From a virus: a stretch of 29,028 bases of DNA. The stretch lies in the IMG/VR virus record IMGVR_UViG_3300024346_000373, positions 1-29,028 of that record; one strand, 5' to 3'. The notes under the pieces were generated by a model. That model searched no databases. It was not told the DNA's origin and saw only the letters and a program-made list of their open reading frames with translations. The number at the start of each line of letters is the position of its first letter. Position 1 is the stretch's first letter. Shown in pieces: positions 8,122-14,954 of this stretch. A program made the translations under genes and the position numbers.

Positions 8122-9297
8122 TCATTCTTCTTTCATATGATCATTCAAAGAATGAGAATAAATACTTGCAACAGCTTCAAACGAATATCGTTCTTTGATT
8201 TTTATCGAAAGATCTTTAGCCCATTGTTGTGGCATCTGTGAAGCTTCGTAGAACTTGCGCATTCTACGTTTGGCATCAGCTTCATTTGGCATCGCCCATT
8301 TCATTCCCTTTAAGAAAATCTGTCCATCAACACGACTTTCTGGAATATCAGCCACAGTTTGATCCACGGCAATAAACTTGCCATGCTTTAAGAATTCTAG
8401 ATGCCCACTCCAATTGGTTGCGATAATTGGCAAACCACAAGCAGCAGCTTCTAGGATTGGCAATCCATAACCTTCACCGTGAGTAAATGTTACAAGAGCC
8501 TTGATGTCTGGATGTGTATACAATCCATGCATCTCTTCATCTGTCATGTGACCGTGAAGAAGATAAAACTTGGGACCATTAGGAGTCGATACCTCCCCAA
8601 CAAGCTTGGAAAAAATACTTTGAACGTTACGTTTATCAAGCTGCGTTTGAGCTCCGGAATTAGTTTTGAGAACGATCCCTACATCCGGACAACCTGCAAA
8701 AGTATCTGCCAACCATTTGATTGTATATGGAAGATTCTTGCGGTCATTGTCAACGTTATTGCCTGTTAATTGTCCAACAATTAGGAAGTTGAACTTGGTG
8801 GTCAATTCCAAATCAACGGGCGCTGCTGGGGCTGCAAAAAGCTCTGGGAAGCTTTCTGGAATGACAATAATGGGAACCGTGACGTTCCCGCTGTTAAGAA
8901 ACGTTTGTTTGGTGAATTCACTTGGGACAATCACCATATCCATGCGATTGACACAATCAATCCAAGTTGGATTGCACTTGTCTGTCTCAACCCCAGCAGT
9001 TACTCCGATGTTAAAGTTGCCAAGGAATGGATTCCATTCATTTGGAAGTTGAAGTTGAATGGTAACGTCATAAAAGTTCTTTTTATTTCCTGTTGCTTGG
9101 AGAATTTGGCCGATAAGACCATCTTCGGCTTCGGGATCAAGAAGAAGGTGACATTTGCCCCATGGAAGAGGTTCGGTTGTAATGTCTAGCTGATGTGTCT
9201 CTGTTGCAACACGAAACAACCATTTTGCGATTTGACGGGCGTGTTGTCCATAACCAGAGTGAGTAAGAAGAGGAGCACGAAGTAGTACGGATTTCAT
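8122..9297 (-). CDS. Glycosyltransferase, GT4-type (GT-B fold)
   Basis: This is a 391-residue protein. The N-terminal half begins MKSVLLRAPLLTHSGYGQHA, with the acceptor-domain Gly-rich loop, followed by VIVPSEFTKQTF (residues 122-133), which is typical of GT4 enzymes at the domain junction. The C-terminal half has KFNFLIVGQLTG (168-179) and the donor-binding motif HGEGYGLPILEAAACG (273-288) with the conserved E-x7-E arrangement of retaining GT-B enzymes. It should transfer a nucleotide-activated sugar to a glycan or protein acceptor in the cytoplasm. The start ATG at 9297 has GGAAGG upstream. The split glycosyltransferase gene is 18 nt upstream, and the two enzymes probably work in the same pathway. 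Acceptor and sugar are unknown. Confidence 0.9.
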   Translation of the reverse strand: MKSVLLRAPLLTHSGYGQHARQIAKWLFRVATETHQLDITTEPLPWGKCHLLLDPEAEDGLIGQILQATGNKKNFYDVTIQLQLPNEWNPFLGNFNIGVTAGVETDKCNPTWIDCVNRMDMVIVPSEFTKQTFLNSGNVTVPIIVIPESFPELFAAPAAPVDLELTTKFNFLIVGQLTGNNVDNDRKNLPYTIKWLADTFAGCPDVGIVLKTNSGAQTQLDKRNVQSIFSKLVGEVSTPNGPKFYLLHGHMTDEEMHGLYTHPDIKALVTFTHGEGYGLPILEAAACGLPIIATNWSGHLEFLKHGKFIAVDQTVADIPESRVDGQIFLKGMKWAMPNEADAKRRMRKFYEASQMPQQWAKDLSIKIKERYSFEAVASIYSHSLNDHMKEE

Positions 9298-9315
9298 TGT
9301 GTTATAACCTTCCTA

Positions 9316-10903
9316 TCATTTACCAAAAGGGCGAAGTTGTTCACAAGTCCATTGCTTCGGCTTGTTTGCTTTCCAATCGCTGATGCATTTGTCGAGAGTT
9401 TCATCCCACGCTTTAATCATGTTGGGATAACCGAACTCATGCTCGCAATAAGCAATGTTTTTTGTTGCCATAGCCGATTTCTCTTCGGGTGTCATCTTAT
9501 ACACTTTCCAGTAAGCTTCAGCTACATCTAGATAATTAACATGGTCGTCATAGATGTATGGTACCATTTGGCTTCCAACCATGGTACGTGCTGCTGGTTC
9601 GATTGCTACACCGTGTTCTGTACCATCACGATAGTCAACCACCTGACGAGTCATGCCACCTGTTTTAAGGGCAATAATAGGTTTGCCAACCATCATTGTG
9701 GATAGAGTAGCTAGCCCAAAGCCTTCTGCCTTGGAAACGTTAATAGTAAAATCGGTAACGTTATAAAGAGTGTTCATATCATTGAAATCAACCTTTTGGG
9801 TTGAAAACATGACATTATGTGCGATTCCAAGCATTTCAGCAACAGCTAAAAGGTTTGGGCCTTCGTTGTCATTTGGATCGGTATGCATGATAAGCATTGC
9901 TTTACGATGGTCTTCTTCTTTTTCCAAACGCTCAAGGAATACTTTCCATCCGTTTAATACGTCGTTAGGCATTTTGCGGGTAGCATTACGATTAACCCAT
10001 GTACCAACAAACCAATCCGCTCTATCTCCAAAGTTTTTTCTACGCAGCTCTGTTTTAACTTGTTCTGGTAGAGGGAAATAAACTTCTTTTGGAAATGCGT
10101 GAGGAATATAATTTGTACGTTCTGGGAACTTTGGTTTCACAAGTTCATATGTTTTGTATGAAAGGCAGTTGATAAGATCTGTTGAACGATACCAAACATC
10201 GTTGAATGCTGGATATGGATCGTTGTCCCAAACGTGCCAATAGGTGATTGGGCAAAACTGATGAATTTCATCTTCGATTTCCCAGAGCCACATGAACTGA
10301 CGAGGATCTGTAAAAAGAAGAACTGCGTCGGGACGTTCTGTTACTAGTAGGTTCCGAATAATGTCATGGTTTCCGAATCCATCAACAGGTTTGATGATGA
10401 AGTCTGGGTTGACCATAATTGGATCGTAGTTTGGATGCTTTACTGCGCCACCCAAGCAACGAAAACTATACTTGCCCGTATTTAATAGTCCTTGAATAAG
10501 AAATCTTGCTTGAACGCCAACACCACTTGTGCATACGATTTATCAAATATCTTTCAATATTTGTCAGACTATATCATCATCTCAACCAATTGGTTGAGAT
10601 GCTGGGCGCTGTCGGATCATCACCATGAGCTTTTGAGGGCTTTTAGGTTAACCGTAGTCGTTGAACCTTCTCCAGTATTTCTACCGAGGAGCTTGGCTGC
10701 TGATTGCCTAATCTTCATGTTTTTCATACTGTCACACTTACCATTTCTAGTTATGTTGTAGTACATGAAGCTCTAAAGGTTTTCCAGCAATTCACCCAGT
10801 TTTGTATCCGCTATTATGTCAACGGATGGTCAGAGAGCATTAGGATTTTATGTTTCTTTTGTGGAAGCATTGGCTGGACTAAGCCTGTTGAATCTATAAG
10901 CAT
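9316..10903 (-). CDS. Glycosyltransferase split by a group I intron (join 10903-10822 and 10535-9316)
   Basis: The gene has two exons. Exon 1 is 10903-10822: ATG at 10903, AAGGAG at 10916-10911, protein start MLIDSTGLVQPMLPQ then KKHKILMLSDHP. Exon 2 is 10535-9316. Without splicing, the exon 2 frame is closed by TGA-TAA just upstream (10545-10540). With splicing (10822 to 10535) the frame gives SDHPLCTSGVGVQARFLIQG, the Gly-rich N-terminal loop expected in GT4 enzymes, and a 433-residue protein (1302 nt, divisible by three). The donor-binding motif SKAEGFGLATLSTMMVGKP lies in the C-terminal half. The first 15 residues come from DNA that also encodes the 3' end of the upstream homing endonuclease, so the original N-terminus may have been replaced. 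A TTG at 10455 also opens the frame but would delete the conserved loop. Confidence 0.85.
10536..10821 (-). ncRNA. Group I self-splicing intron (286 nt, no internal ORF)
   Basis: The minus-strand RNA shows the conserved core in order. P is AAUUGCUGGAAA (10792-10781); Q is AAUCAGCAGCC (10705-10695); P4 is UGCUG/CAGCA. R is GUUCAACGACUA (10666-10655) and S is GAUAUAGUCUGA (10575-10564); P7 is GACUA/UAGUC. P3 is UGAAU/GUUCA. P5 has an 8-bp CUUCAUGU/ACAUGAAG extension. P6 is capped by a GAAA tetraloop. P8 is CAUCUCAACC/GGUUGAGAUG (10601-10578) and P9 is CAAAUAU/AUAUUUG (10563-10544). P1 pairs exon AUCCGUU (10827-10821) with guide AGCGGAU (10812-10806), putting a U.G pair exactly at the 5' splice site (10822). 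The intron ends with G (10536). P10 can form between exon UAUG and CAUA. Subgroup IA is likely from the extra helices between P3 and P8. In vivo splicing is unproven. Confidence 0.92.
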
Positions 10904-11771
10904 CAATTTTCTCCTTGAGAAGTGTTATAACCTGATTCCTATCTTTTGTGTAGTCAGATTCCCATACAGGAATAATAACGTAACCAAACGCTTCAAGTAT
11001 TTCTTTTCTGATCCGATCAGCTTCCCAAATATCTTTAGCAAGAAGCCCTTTTTTCTTATGCAAATAGGTTTCTTCATACATATTTGGATTACAATGCCAA
11101 TAGTTCCCCATAAACTCAACTATGACGTTCAGTTCCGGAATGAGGATATCTGCAAAGTATCGTATGGTATGAAAAGGCAATAAAACTTCAAGTTTGCAGG
11201 CGTATGTCTCACACAAGCTATCATAAAGTTCTCTTTGTGGTTTTGAAACAGTGCTGCGCTTGGCTAAGAAATAGGCATTAGTCACGCCATAACGTTCGAA
11301 TAAAGTAGATTTCTGTTTATTTTTTTGTTGTTCAGTGAGCCTTTTGCCATACATCGGATTTTGATCGCCGCCGAAAAGTAAAGTAAAATACGACTTTTCG
11401 CATTCAATCCCACACAACTTTACCAACGACTCCATAGTTTTGAATCTAGGTTCAAGATAAATTGGCTGTCGGCACATTTTGCAAGAGCCATAAAACCCTT
11501 GGCGCTCGTTGGTTCTTAGACGCCATTTGTCATATGTTCCATTCTGGATGTAATACTTTGAAGCACAGGAACGATCGCAGAAAGATTTTGGTTTATACCG
11601 TTTTGCTCTGAATAGTTCCCCACAAAACTTACATGTTCTTGTTACTGTAACGTTCTCATCGCTCTTTTTTCTGCGATTTTTACGATGCAATATCCGACAT
11701 TGCTCAGAGCAAGTTTTCTGAAATTTTGAAGCTTCAAATTTTGTTTTACAAATAAGACAGTCTTGAGTCAT
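10848..11771 (-). CDS. Homing endonuclease, Vsr/EDxHD-like, with N-terminal zinc fingers
   Basis: This is a 307-residue protein. Three Cys-rich fingers come first: C5/C8/C21/C25, C47/C50/C65/C69 and C97/C100/C120/C124. A NUMOD-like linker follows (GGDQNPMYGKRLTEQQ and TLFERYGVTNAYF, about 134-168). The C-terminal catalytic part has FADILIPELNVIVEFMGNYW (206-225), then KDIWEADRIRKEILEAFGY and VIIPVWESDY (246-274), the layout of Vsr-fold nucleases such as EDxHD homing endonucleases. It would cut an intron-less or insertion-less allele and promote its own transfer. It lies outside the ribozyme, upstream of exon 1, and overlaps exon 1 by 56 nt in another frame. The GGGAG ribosome site sits in possible RNA stems (11773-11813). 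Confidence 0.85.
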   Translation of the reverse strand: MTQDCLICKTKFEASKFQKTCSEQCRILHRKNRRKKSDENVTVTRTCKFCGELFRAKRYKPKSFCDRSCASKYYIQNGTYDKWRLRTNERQGFYGSCKMCRQPIYLEPRFKTMESLVKLCGIECEKSYFTLLFGGDQNPMYGKRLTEQQKNKQKSTLFERYGVTNAYFLAKRSTVSKPQRELYDSLCETYACKLEVLLPFHTIRYFADILIPELNVIVEFMGNYWHCNPNMYEETYLHKKKGLLAKDIWEADRIRKEILEAFGYVIIPVWESDYTKDRNQVITLLKEKIDAYRFNRLSPANASTKET

Positions 11772-11772
11772 A

Positions 11773-11813
11773 CCACTATACTCCCATTTTAGGATAAGTA
11801 GTGGAGTGGGAGT
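11773..11813 (-). promoter_or_regulatory. Two interleaved stems over the endonuclease ribosome binding site
   Basis: In the minus-strand RNA just before the endonuclease ATG (11771), ACUCCCA (11813-11807) can pair with UGGGAGU (11786-11780), and CCACUA (11804-11799) can pair with UAGUGG (11778-11773). The order A-B-A'-B' means the stems either exclude each other or form a pseudoknot; the one-base linker makes a simple pseudoknot geometrically tight. Both 3' arms cover the GGGAG Shine-Dalgarno and the bases up to the start codon, so folding should lower translation. Homing endonuclease genes of T4 are known to be held down by RBS-sequestering hairpins; the same role is inferred here. Confidence 0.5.
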
Positions 11814-11817
11814 ACAA

Positions 11818-11910
11818 TCAACAAAATGGATGATCAGAAAGTATTAAAATCTTGTGTTTTTTCGAGGGTTTAGCGATTAGATCATTGTCAATTTTTTGTT
11901 GCTCACTCAT
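11818..11910 (-). pseudogene. Second copy of the glycosyltransferase 5' exon (orphan or alternative exon 1)
   Basis: A start with good AAGGAG (11926-11921) opens a 30-codon frame: MSEQQKIDNDLIAKPS, then KKHKILILSDHPFC and TGA. Residues 17-27 repeat exon 1 of the split glycosyltransferase (KKHKILMLSDHP), but codons differ at nearly every third position (for example CAC/CAT, ATT/ATC, CTT/CTC, GAT/GAC, CCA/CCG), so it is a diverged homologue and not a recent copy. Homology ends right after the intron insertion point (11826). Joined there to exon 2 it too would give HPLCTSGVG in frame. Its last seven bases (AUCCAUU) could pair with the intron guide sequence with one mismatch and keep the U.G pair. 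It is either a stranded original start or a usable alternative first exon. Confidence 0.7.
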
Positions 11911-11967
11911 ATGTTGTTCACTCCTTGTGTGGAATTTACCTTCACAGATCTTGCAAAGAATGTATGT

Positions 11968-12432
11968 TTATATGTAAATCACACCAAAATTTTGGAACAG
12001 TTCATATTTTCTGTTTGTTTTTTCTGCTATTTTTAACAACATTTCTTTTTCTGCGCCTCGCCATGTATCGTCAACAACAATCGGTACATCGCTGCGAAAC
12101 AAGTCAAGGTTGTGCAGGAAACCCCAACGGCTACCTTCCCCAGCAGGTCCATCTACCAACAAACAATCATATTCTTTTGGAAGCTCTTCTTCTAAAGCTT
12201 TTCGGTAATACCAACCAGTAGCTGTATCGATTGGTGCATAAATGTATGTGCTTGGATATACGTTCAAATACTTTGCGTTGTTTTCAACTGAATATAGCTT
12301 GTACTTACCTGACAAAAACTTGGTGCTTACGTAGCCTGCTCCAAGTTCAATCATAGTTTTTCCAAGAGGAATGGTTTTAACAATCCAATCAAACAACTCT
12401 TCAGTAATCCCTGATCCACCAAACTCACTCAT
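11968..12432 (-). CDS. Putative SAM-dependent methyltransferase (class I-like, small)
   Basis: This 154-residue protein has the Rossmann-type pattern of class I methyltransferases: MIELGAGYVST (27-37) as the SAM-binding loop, YSVENNAKYL (47-56) with the acidic residue after the second strand, and YDCLLVDGPAGEGSRWGF (88-105), then PIVVDDTWRG. This layout is common for small methyltransferases in polysaccharide clusters. The start ATG at 12432 is preceded by AAAAAGGA. It follows another methyltransferase after one base and precedes the orphan glycosyltransferase exon by 57 nt. At the stop codon the minus strand reads TATAAACA (11972-11965), one base from the T4 late-promoter consensus, which might serve the genes downstream. 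Substrate is not evident. Confidence 0.7.
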   Translation of the reverse strand: MSEFGGSGITEELFDWIVKTIPLGKTMIELGAGYVSTKFLSGKYKLYSVENNAKYLNVYPSTYIYAPIDTATGWYYRKALEEELPKEYDCLLVDGPAGEGSRWGFLHNLDLFRSDVPIVVDDTWRGAEKEMLLKIAEKTNRKYELFQNFGVIYI

Positions 12433-12433
12433 A

Positions 12434-13000
12434 TTATTTTTCCTTTTTTATATCGAAGATCCACTCATGATCGAACAAACTAGAGATAGAAGATGCACCT
12501 AAACGTTCCAAATCTTCAACAGAATATGTAAGCATCCTCTTGTTTTGTTTTCTTTCGTACTCGTATCCAATTTTTCTAGCAGTTGCCCTTATAAAACCTT
12601 GTGGATGCAGCAAACCCATGGCCTTTACTATCTCATGCTCATATATCTGTTTACATTTTGCGATGTCGTCATCGAAAGCATAGCTTATTGTACCAGCAAA
12701 CACAGCTATATCGAAAACAAAATCCAAACATAAGGCTGTTGAAAACTGATATGTTGGGTTTCTCTGTTGAGCTATGGTTATCGTTTCCTCACGAATGTCG
12801 TAACCATGATATAAAGCTGGTTTTTGGTTGTTTCTAGAAAACCATGATGCCATATTGCCCGGACCACAACCATAATCCAAAACTTTTGTCTCGTTTATGT
12901 TTAATCCTTCAAATATACGACTGAAACGAATATTCGAAGACACAATACTATAGTCGCTACTAGCTGGGTTACTGTAGCATTTAGTAATGGCGTCTATCAT
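12434..13000 (-). CDS. SAM-dependent methyltransferase, class I
   Basis: This 188-residue protein contains motif I as KVLDYGCGPGNMASWF (39-54), then HGYDIREETITIAQQRN (motif II region) and FDIAVFAGTISYAFDDD (post-motif strand), the standard order of class I SAM methyltransferases. The first 38 residues form a short helical cap. It probably methylates a small sugar or precursor in the same pathway as the neighbouring glycosyltransferases. The start ATG at 13000 overlaps the stop of the upstream gene (ATGA), so translation is coupled. Some phage methyltransferases act on DNA, but no target-recognition domain or catalytic [DN]PPY motif is present, so a DNA substrate is unlikely. Confidence 0.85.
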   Translation of the reverse strand: MIDAITKCYSNPASSDYSIVSSNIRFSRIFEGLNINETKVLDYGCGPGNMASWFSRNNQKPALYHGYDIREETITIAQQRNPTYQFSTALCLDFVFDIAVFAGTISYAFDDDIAKCKQIYEHEIVKAMGLLHPQGFIRATARKIGYEYERKQNKRMLTYSVEDLERLGASSISSLFDHEWIFDIKKEK

Positions 13001-13815
13001 AGCACGAAAAGCTCAGAAGCTTTTGGCAGGAAGCCGTAAAGATACTCGTATACCGGTATAAAATGTTGAGCATTCTCTCTGCATGGTCGCAAAAAGTTAC
13101 AAAGAATGTACTCACCAGCGTTTAGCTTGTCTTTATTGATACCCCACCAAGATCGATCAATCCAATCTTCATGAATATTTGCTCCACGTTCAACTTTTTG
13201 CACCATATGATGCAAATCATGCTTGTTTATTAGTCCACGGATCATAGATTCGTCTGAAAACCGAGCAGCATCGTTCGCTATGTTTTCTTTATGATCGACA
13301 ACACGCATACCAACATATGATTTCAAGAGCTCTTCATGTTCAAGGCTGTCTGGATTGAACAGCTTTTGAAAGTTCCTACCTTCGGTTGTGATATTACTGA
13401 TTGGAAACTTGCCAGAATCAACTGTATTTGCCAAAACTTCGTGTCCAACAGCTAAAATACGGTCGGGTTGACGTGCTTTCAACCTATCTTCAAAAAATTT
13501 TCGTTGCAAAGGAACTGTATCGATATCTTCAATCATGCATACTTCGTCACCCATCCTCGAAGCTACAAGAAAACGTGCGATTTTTGCTTGGTTCGGTGTT
13601 GGAATACCTTGAATATAAGGTACAGTAAACACGTCACCGTATTTCGTTAGTTTTGCAAACAAAGGATCTGATTCGGATCTGTTTGTGACAAGTGCTAACG
13701 TGGGTTTTGTGTCAAAAAATTTTTGCCAAGCTTGCGATACGCAAGGCCAAAAGTTCAAAAAGGCAGGTGAATCATCGGAACTAACAACAACACGATCAAA
13801 GAGTTTTTGTGACAT
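12997..13815 (-). CDS. Putative glycosyltransferase (GT-A-like)
   Basis: This 272-residue protein starts LFDRVVVSSDDSPAFLNFWP, typical for 'observed movement of a hand-off' GT-A folds in which a first strand is followed by a Ser/Asp loop. A metal-binding DxD-type motif is likely in EVCMIEDIDTVPL (91-103, DID at 97-99). The rest is consistent with a single-domain nucleotide-sugar transferase: GRNFQKLFNPDSLEHEELLK and later DWIDRSWWGINKDKL, possibly acceptor-site residues. No experimentally known family is recognised. Related proteins occur in phage and bacterial surface-glycan clusters. It overlaps the methyltransferase downstream and lies 3 nt after the WbqC-like gene, so it belongs to the sugar operon. 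Confidence 0.6.
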   Translation of the reverse strand: MSQKLFDRVVVSSDDSPAFLNFWPCVSQAWQKFFDTKPTLALVTNRSESDPLFAKLTKYGDVFTVPYIQGIPTPNQAKIARFLVASRMGDEVCMIEDIDTVPLQRKFFEDRLKARQPDRILAVGHEVLANTVDSGKFPISNITTEGRNFQKLFNPDSLEHEELLKSYVGMRVVDHKENIANDAARFSDESMIRGLINKHDLHHMVQKVERGANIHEDWIDRSWWGINKDKLNAGEYILCNFLRPCRENAQHFIPVYEYLYGFLPKASELFVL

Positions 13816-13818
13816 GGC

Positions 13819-14373
13819 TTATAGAATATCAAGCACATGGATAGATTGTTCAGTTGCAACGTTTTGAAATTCGACTTTTATCCCAGCCGCTTCAAATTTA
13901 TCAAGCTCCATGTATTTCTTACCACCACGCCCAGCCAGATAGGTTGTGGCGTTCAGTTTTTTGCAAATGTCCACAAGCCTGTCTGTTCCAACTAAATCGG
14001 TTGGCCAATCGTATTCAACCGCTGTCCCAACGTTAAGCTTTTTTAACGTCTTGAGTATGATCGCATGGTTAGTCTCATACAAGCTATCACTCAAACAGTC
14101 GTCATATTGGTCTAAAATAGCTTTTTTATCCCGTAAGTTGGCTTTTATTTTGTTCCAATCCTTTTGATGATTTACATATGTTTTGTCAACGATAGACTCT
14201 AAACCCTTGTTGACGCTCATTGTATGCCAACGCTCACGATAATCAAACCGGTTTTGATAGTTGTTTTTCTCAAACTGACAATGCTTTAGAAAAACAAACA
14301 CATCAGCTTGTTTGATTTTTTCGAAAAACGGCAACCATGGGAAAAAGTTTGGTTGATGAATAGAAACAATCAC
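13819..14373 (-). CDS. WbqC-like family protein
   Basis: This 184-residue protein begins MIVSIHQPNFFPWLPFFEKI, then KQADVFVFLKHCQFEKNNYQ, the characteristic start of the WbqC family found in O-antigen and other glycan clusters. A later AGRGGKKYMELDKFEAAGI segment (about 148-166) is also typical of the family (the YL.G.GG..Y.. element). The biochemical activity of WbqC proteins is not well established; they are linked to synthesis or modification of amino sugars. The start is GTG at 14373, overlapping the TGA of the deacetylase-like gene (GTGA), so coupling supports the non-ATG start. It points to an unusual sugar being made or modified by this phage. Confidence 0.85.
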   Translation of the reverse strand: MIVSIHQPNFFPWLPFFEKIKQADVFVFLKHCQFEKNNYQNRFDYRERWHTMSVNKGLESIVDKTYVNHQKDWNKIKANLRDKKAILDQYDDCLSDSLYETNHAIILKTLKKLNVGTAVEYDWPTDLVGTDRLVDICKKLNATTYLAGRGGKKYMELDKFEAAGIKVEFQNVATEQSIHVLDIL

Positions 14374-14954
14374 GCTACTTTTGATCTTTCCAAGATAGCT
14401 TTAAATTCGTCCAGTGTAAAGTCGTGAGTATGAAAGTAATATGAACTAGAGTTGTTGTTTATCGCCTCATATCCAAGATGCTTCCAGCCGCTTTCAAACT
14501 TGATCAAATGGATATTAAACTCTTTGCAGATCTCCACAGTATCTGCATTCCATTTGTTGAATGGAGGAATATAAGTCTTAGCACCAATCAGGTTACAAGA
14601 AGTTACAATACTCAGCTCCTGAACTTCTTTGGTTAGCAATCGATGATCAACGTGAATCAACCCGTGACCTGCGAGATCGATCTTATTACCGTAAGTTTTT
14701 ATGAGGGTGGCAACAATGTCAGGTATGCCGCACTTCTCTACCCTGTAGAAAATACGATGATCGCTGTATGCATTAAAGATTGACGGAAAAATTCTTTCGT
14801 TTCTTTTGTCGGTGTGTTCTTGCATATTGCAAACAAGAGGAGAAATACCTAGTAAAAAACGTGAATGAACAAACTTTTCATCCAATAAACGAATCATCTC
14901 CAAAAGCTTATCTTGATTAGTGTTAATACTAACGTCATCGATACGAAATATCAT
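14370..14954 (-). CDS. Polysaccharide-deacetylase-like protein (NodB-type fold)
   Basis: This 194-residue protein has the sequence layout of polysaccharide deacetylases. IFRIDDVS (2-9, DD at 6-7) would supply the catalytic Asp and a metal ligand; AGHGLIHVDHRLL (95-107, H97 and H101) resembles the H-x3-H ligand motif; YIPPFNKWN (128-136) is the substrate-groove motif; and SYYFHTHDFTLDEF (171-184) matches the C-terminal catalytic His region. Such enzymes remove acetyl groups from N- or O-acetylated sugars using a divalent metal. It may edit a glycan made by the surrounding transferases, or act on host surface sugar. No signal peptide is seen, so action would be cytoplasmic or in the virion. Both ends overlap neighbours (ATGA, GTGA). 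Confidence 0.8.
   Translation of the reverse strand: MIFRIDDVSINTNQDKLLEMIRLLDEKFVHSRFLLGISPLVCNMQEHTDKRNERIFPSIFNAYSDHRIFYRVEKCGIPDIVATLIKTYGNKIDLAGHGLIHVDHRLLTKEVQELSIVTSCNLIGAKTYIPPFNKWNADTVEICKEFNIHLIKFESGWKHLGYEAINNNSSSYYFHTHDFTLDEFKAILERSKVA

Noticed and set aside
9316-10455. Glycosyltransferase starting at TTG 10455 as an intact one-exon gene
   Set aside because: Translation upstream of 10455 keeps matching the family (CTSGVGVQARFLIQG) back to the two stop codons, and the group I core and P1 explain where the rest of the N-terminus is.
10848-11771. The endonuclease as an intron-internal ORF within one large intron from the orphan exon
   Set aside because: The ribozyme core lies entirely at 10536-10800 and its guide sequence fits the nearer exon perfectly; the orphan exon pairs with a mismatch. 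A large intron remains only a minor alternative and is given under findings.
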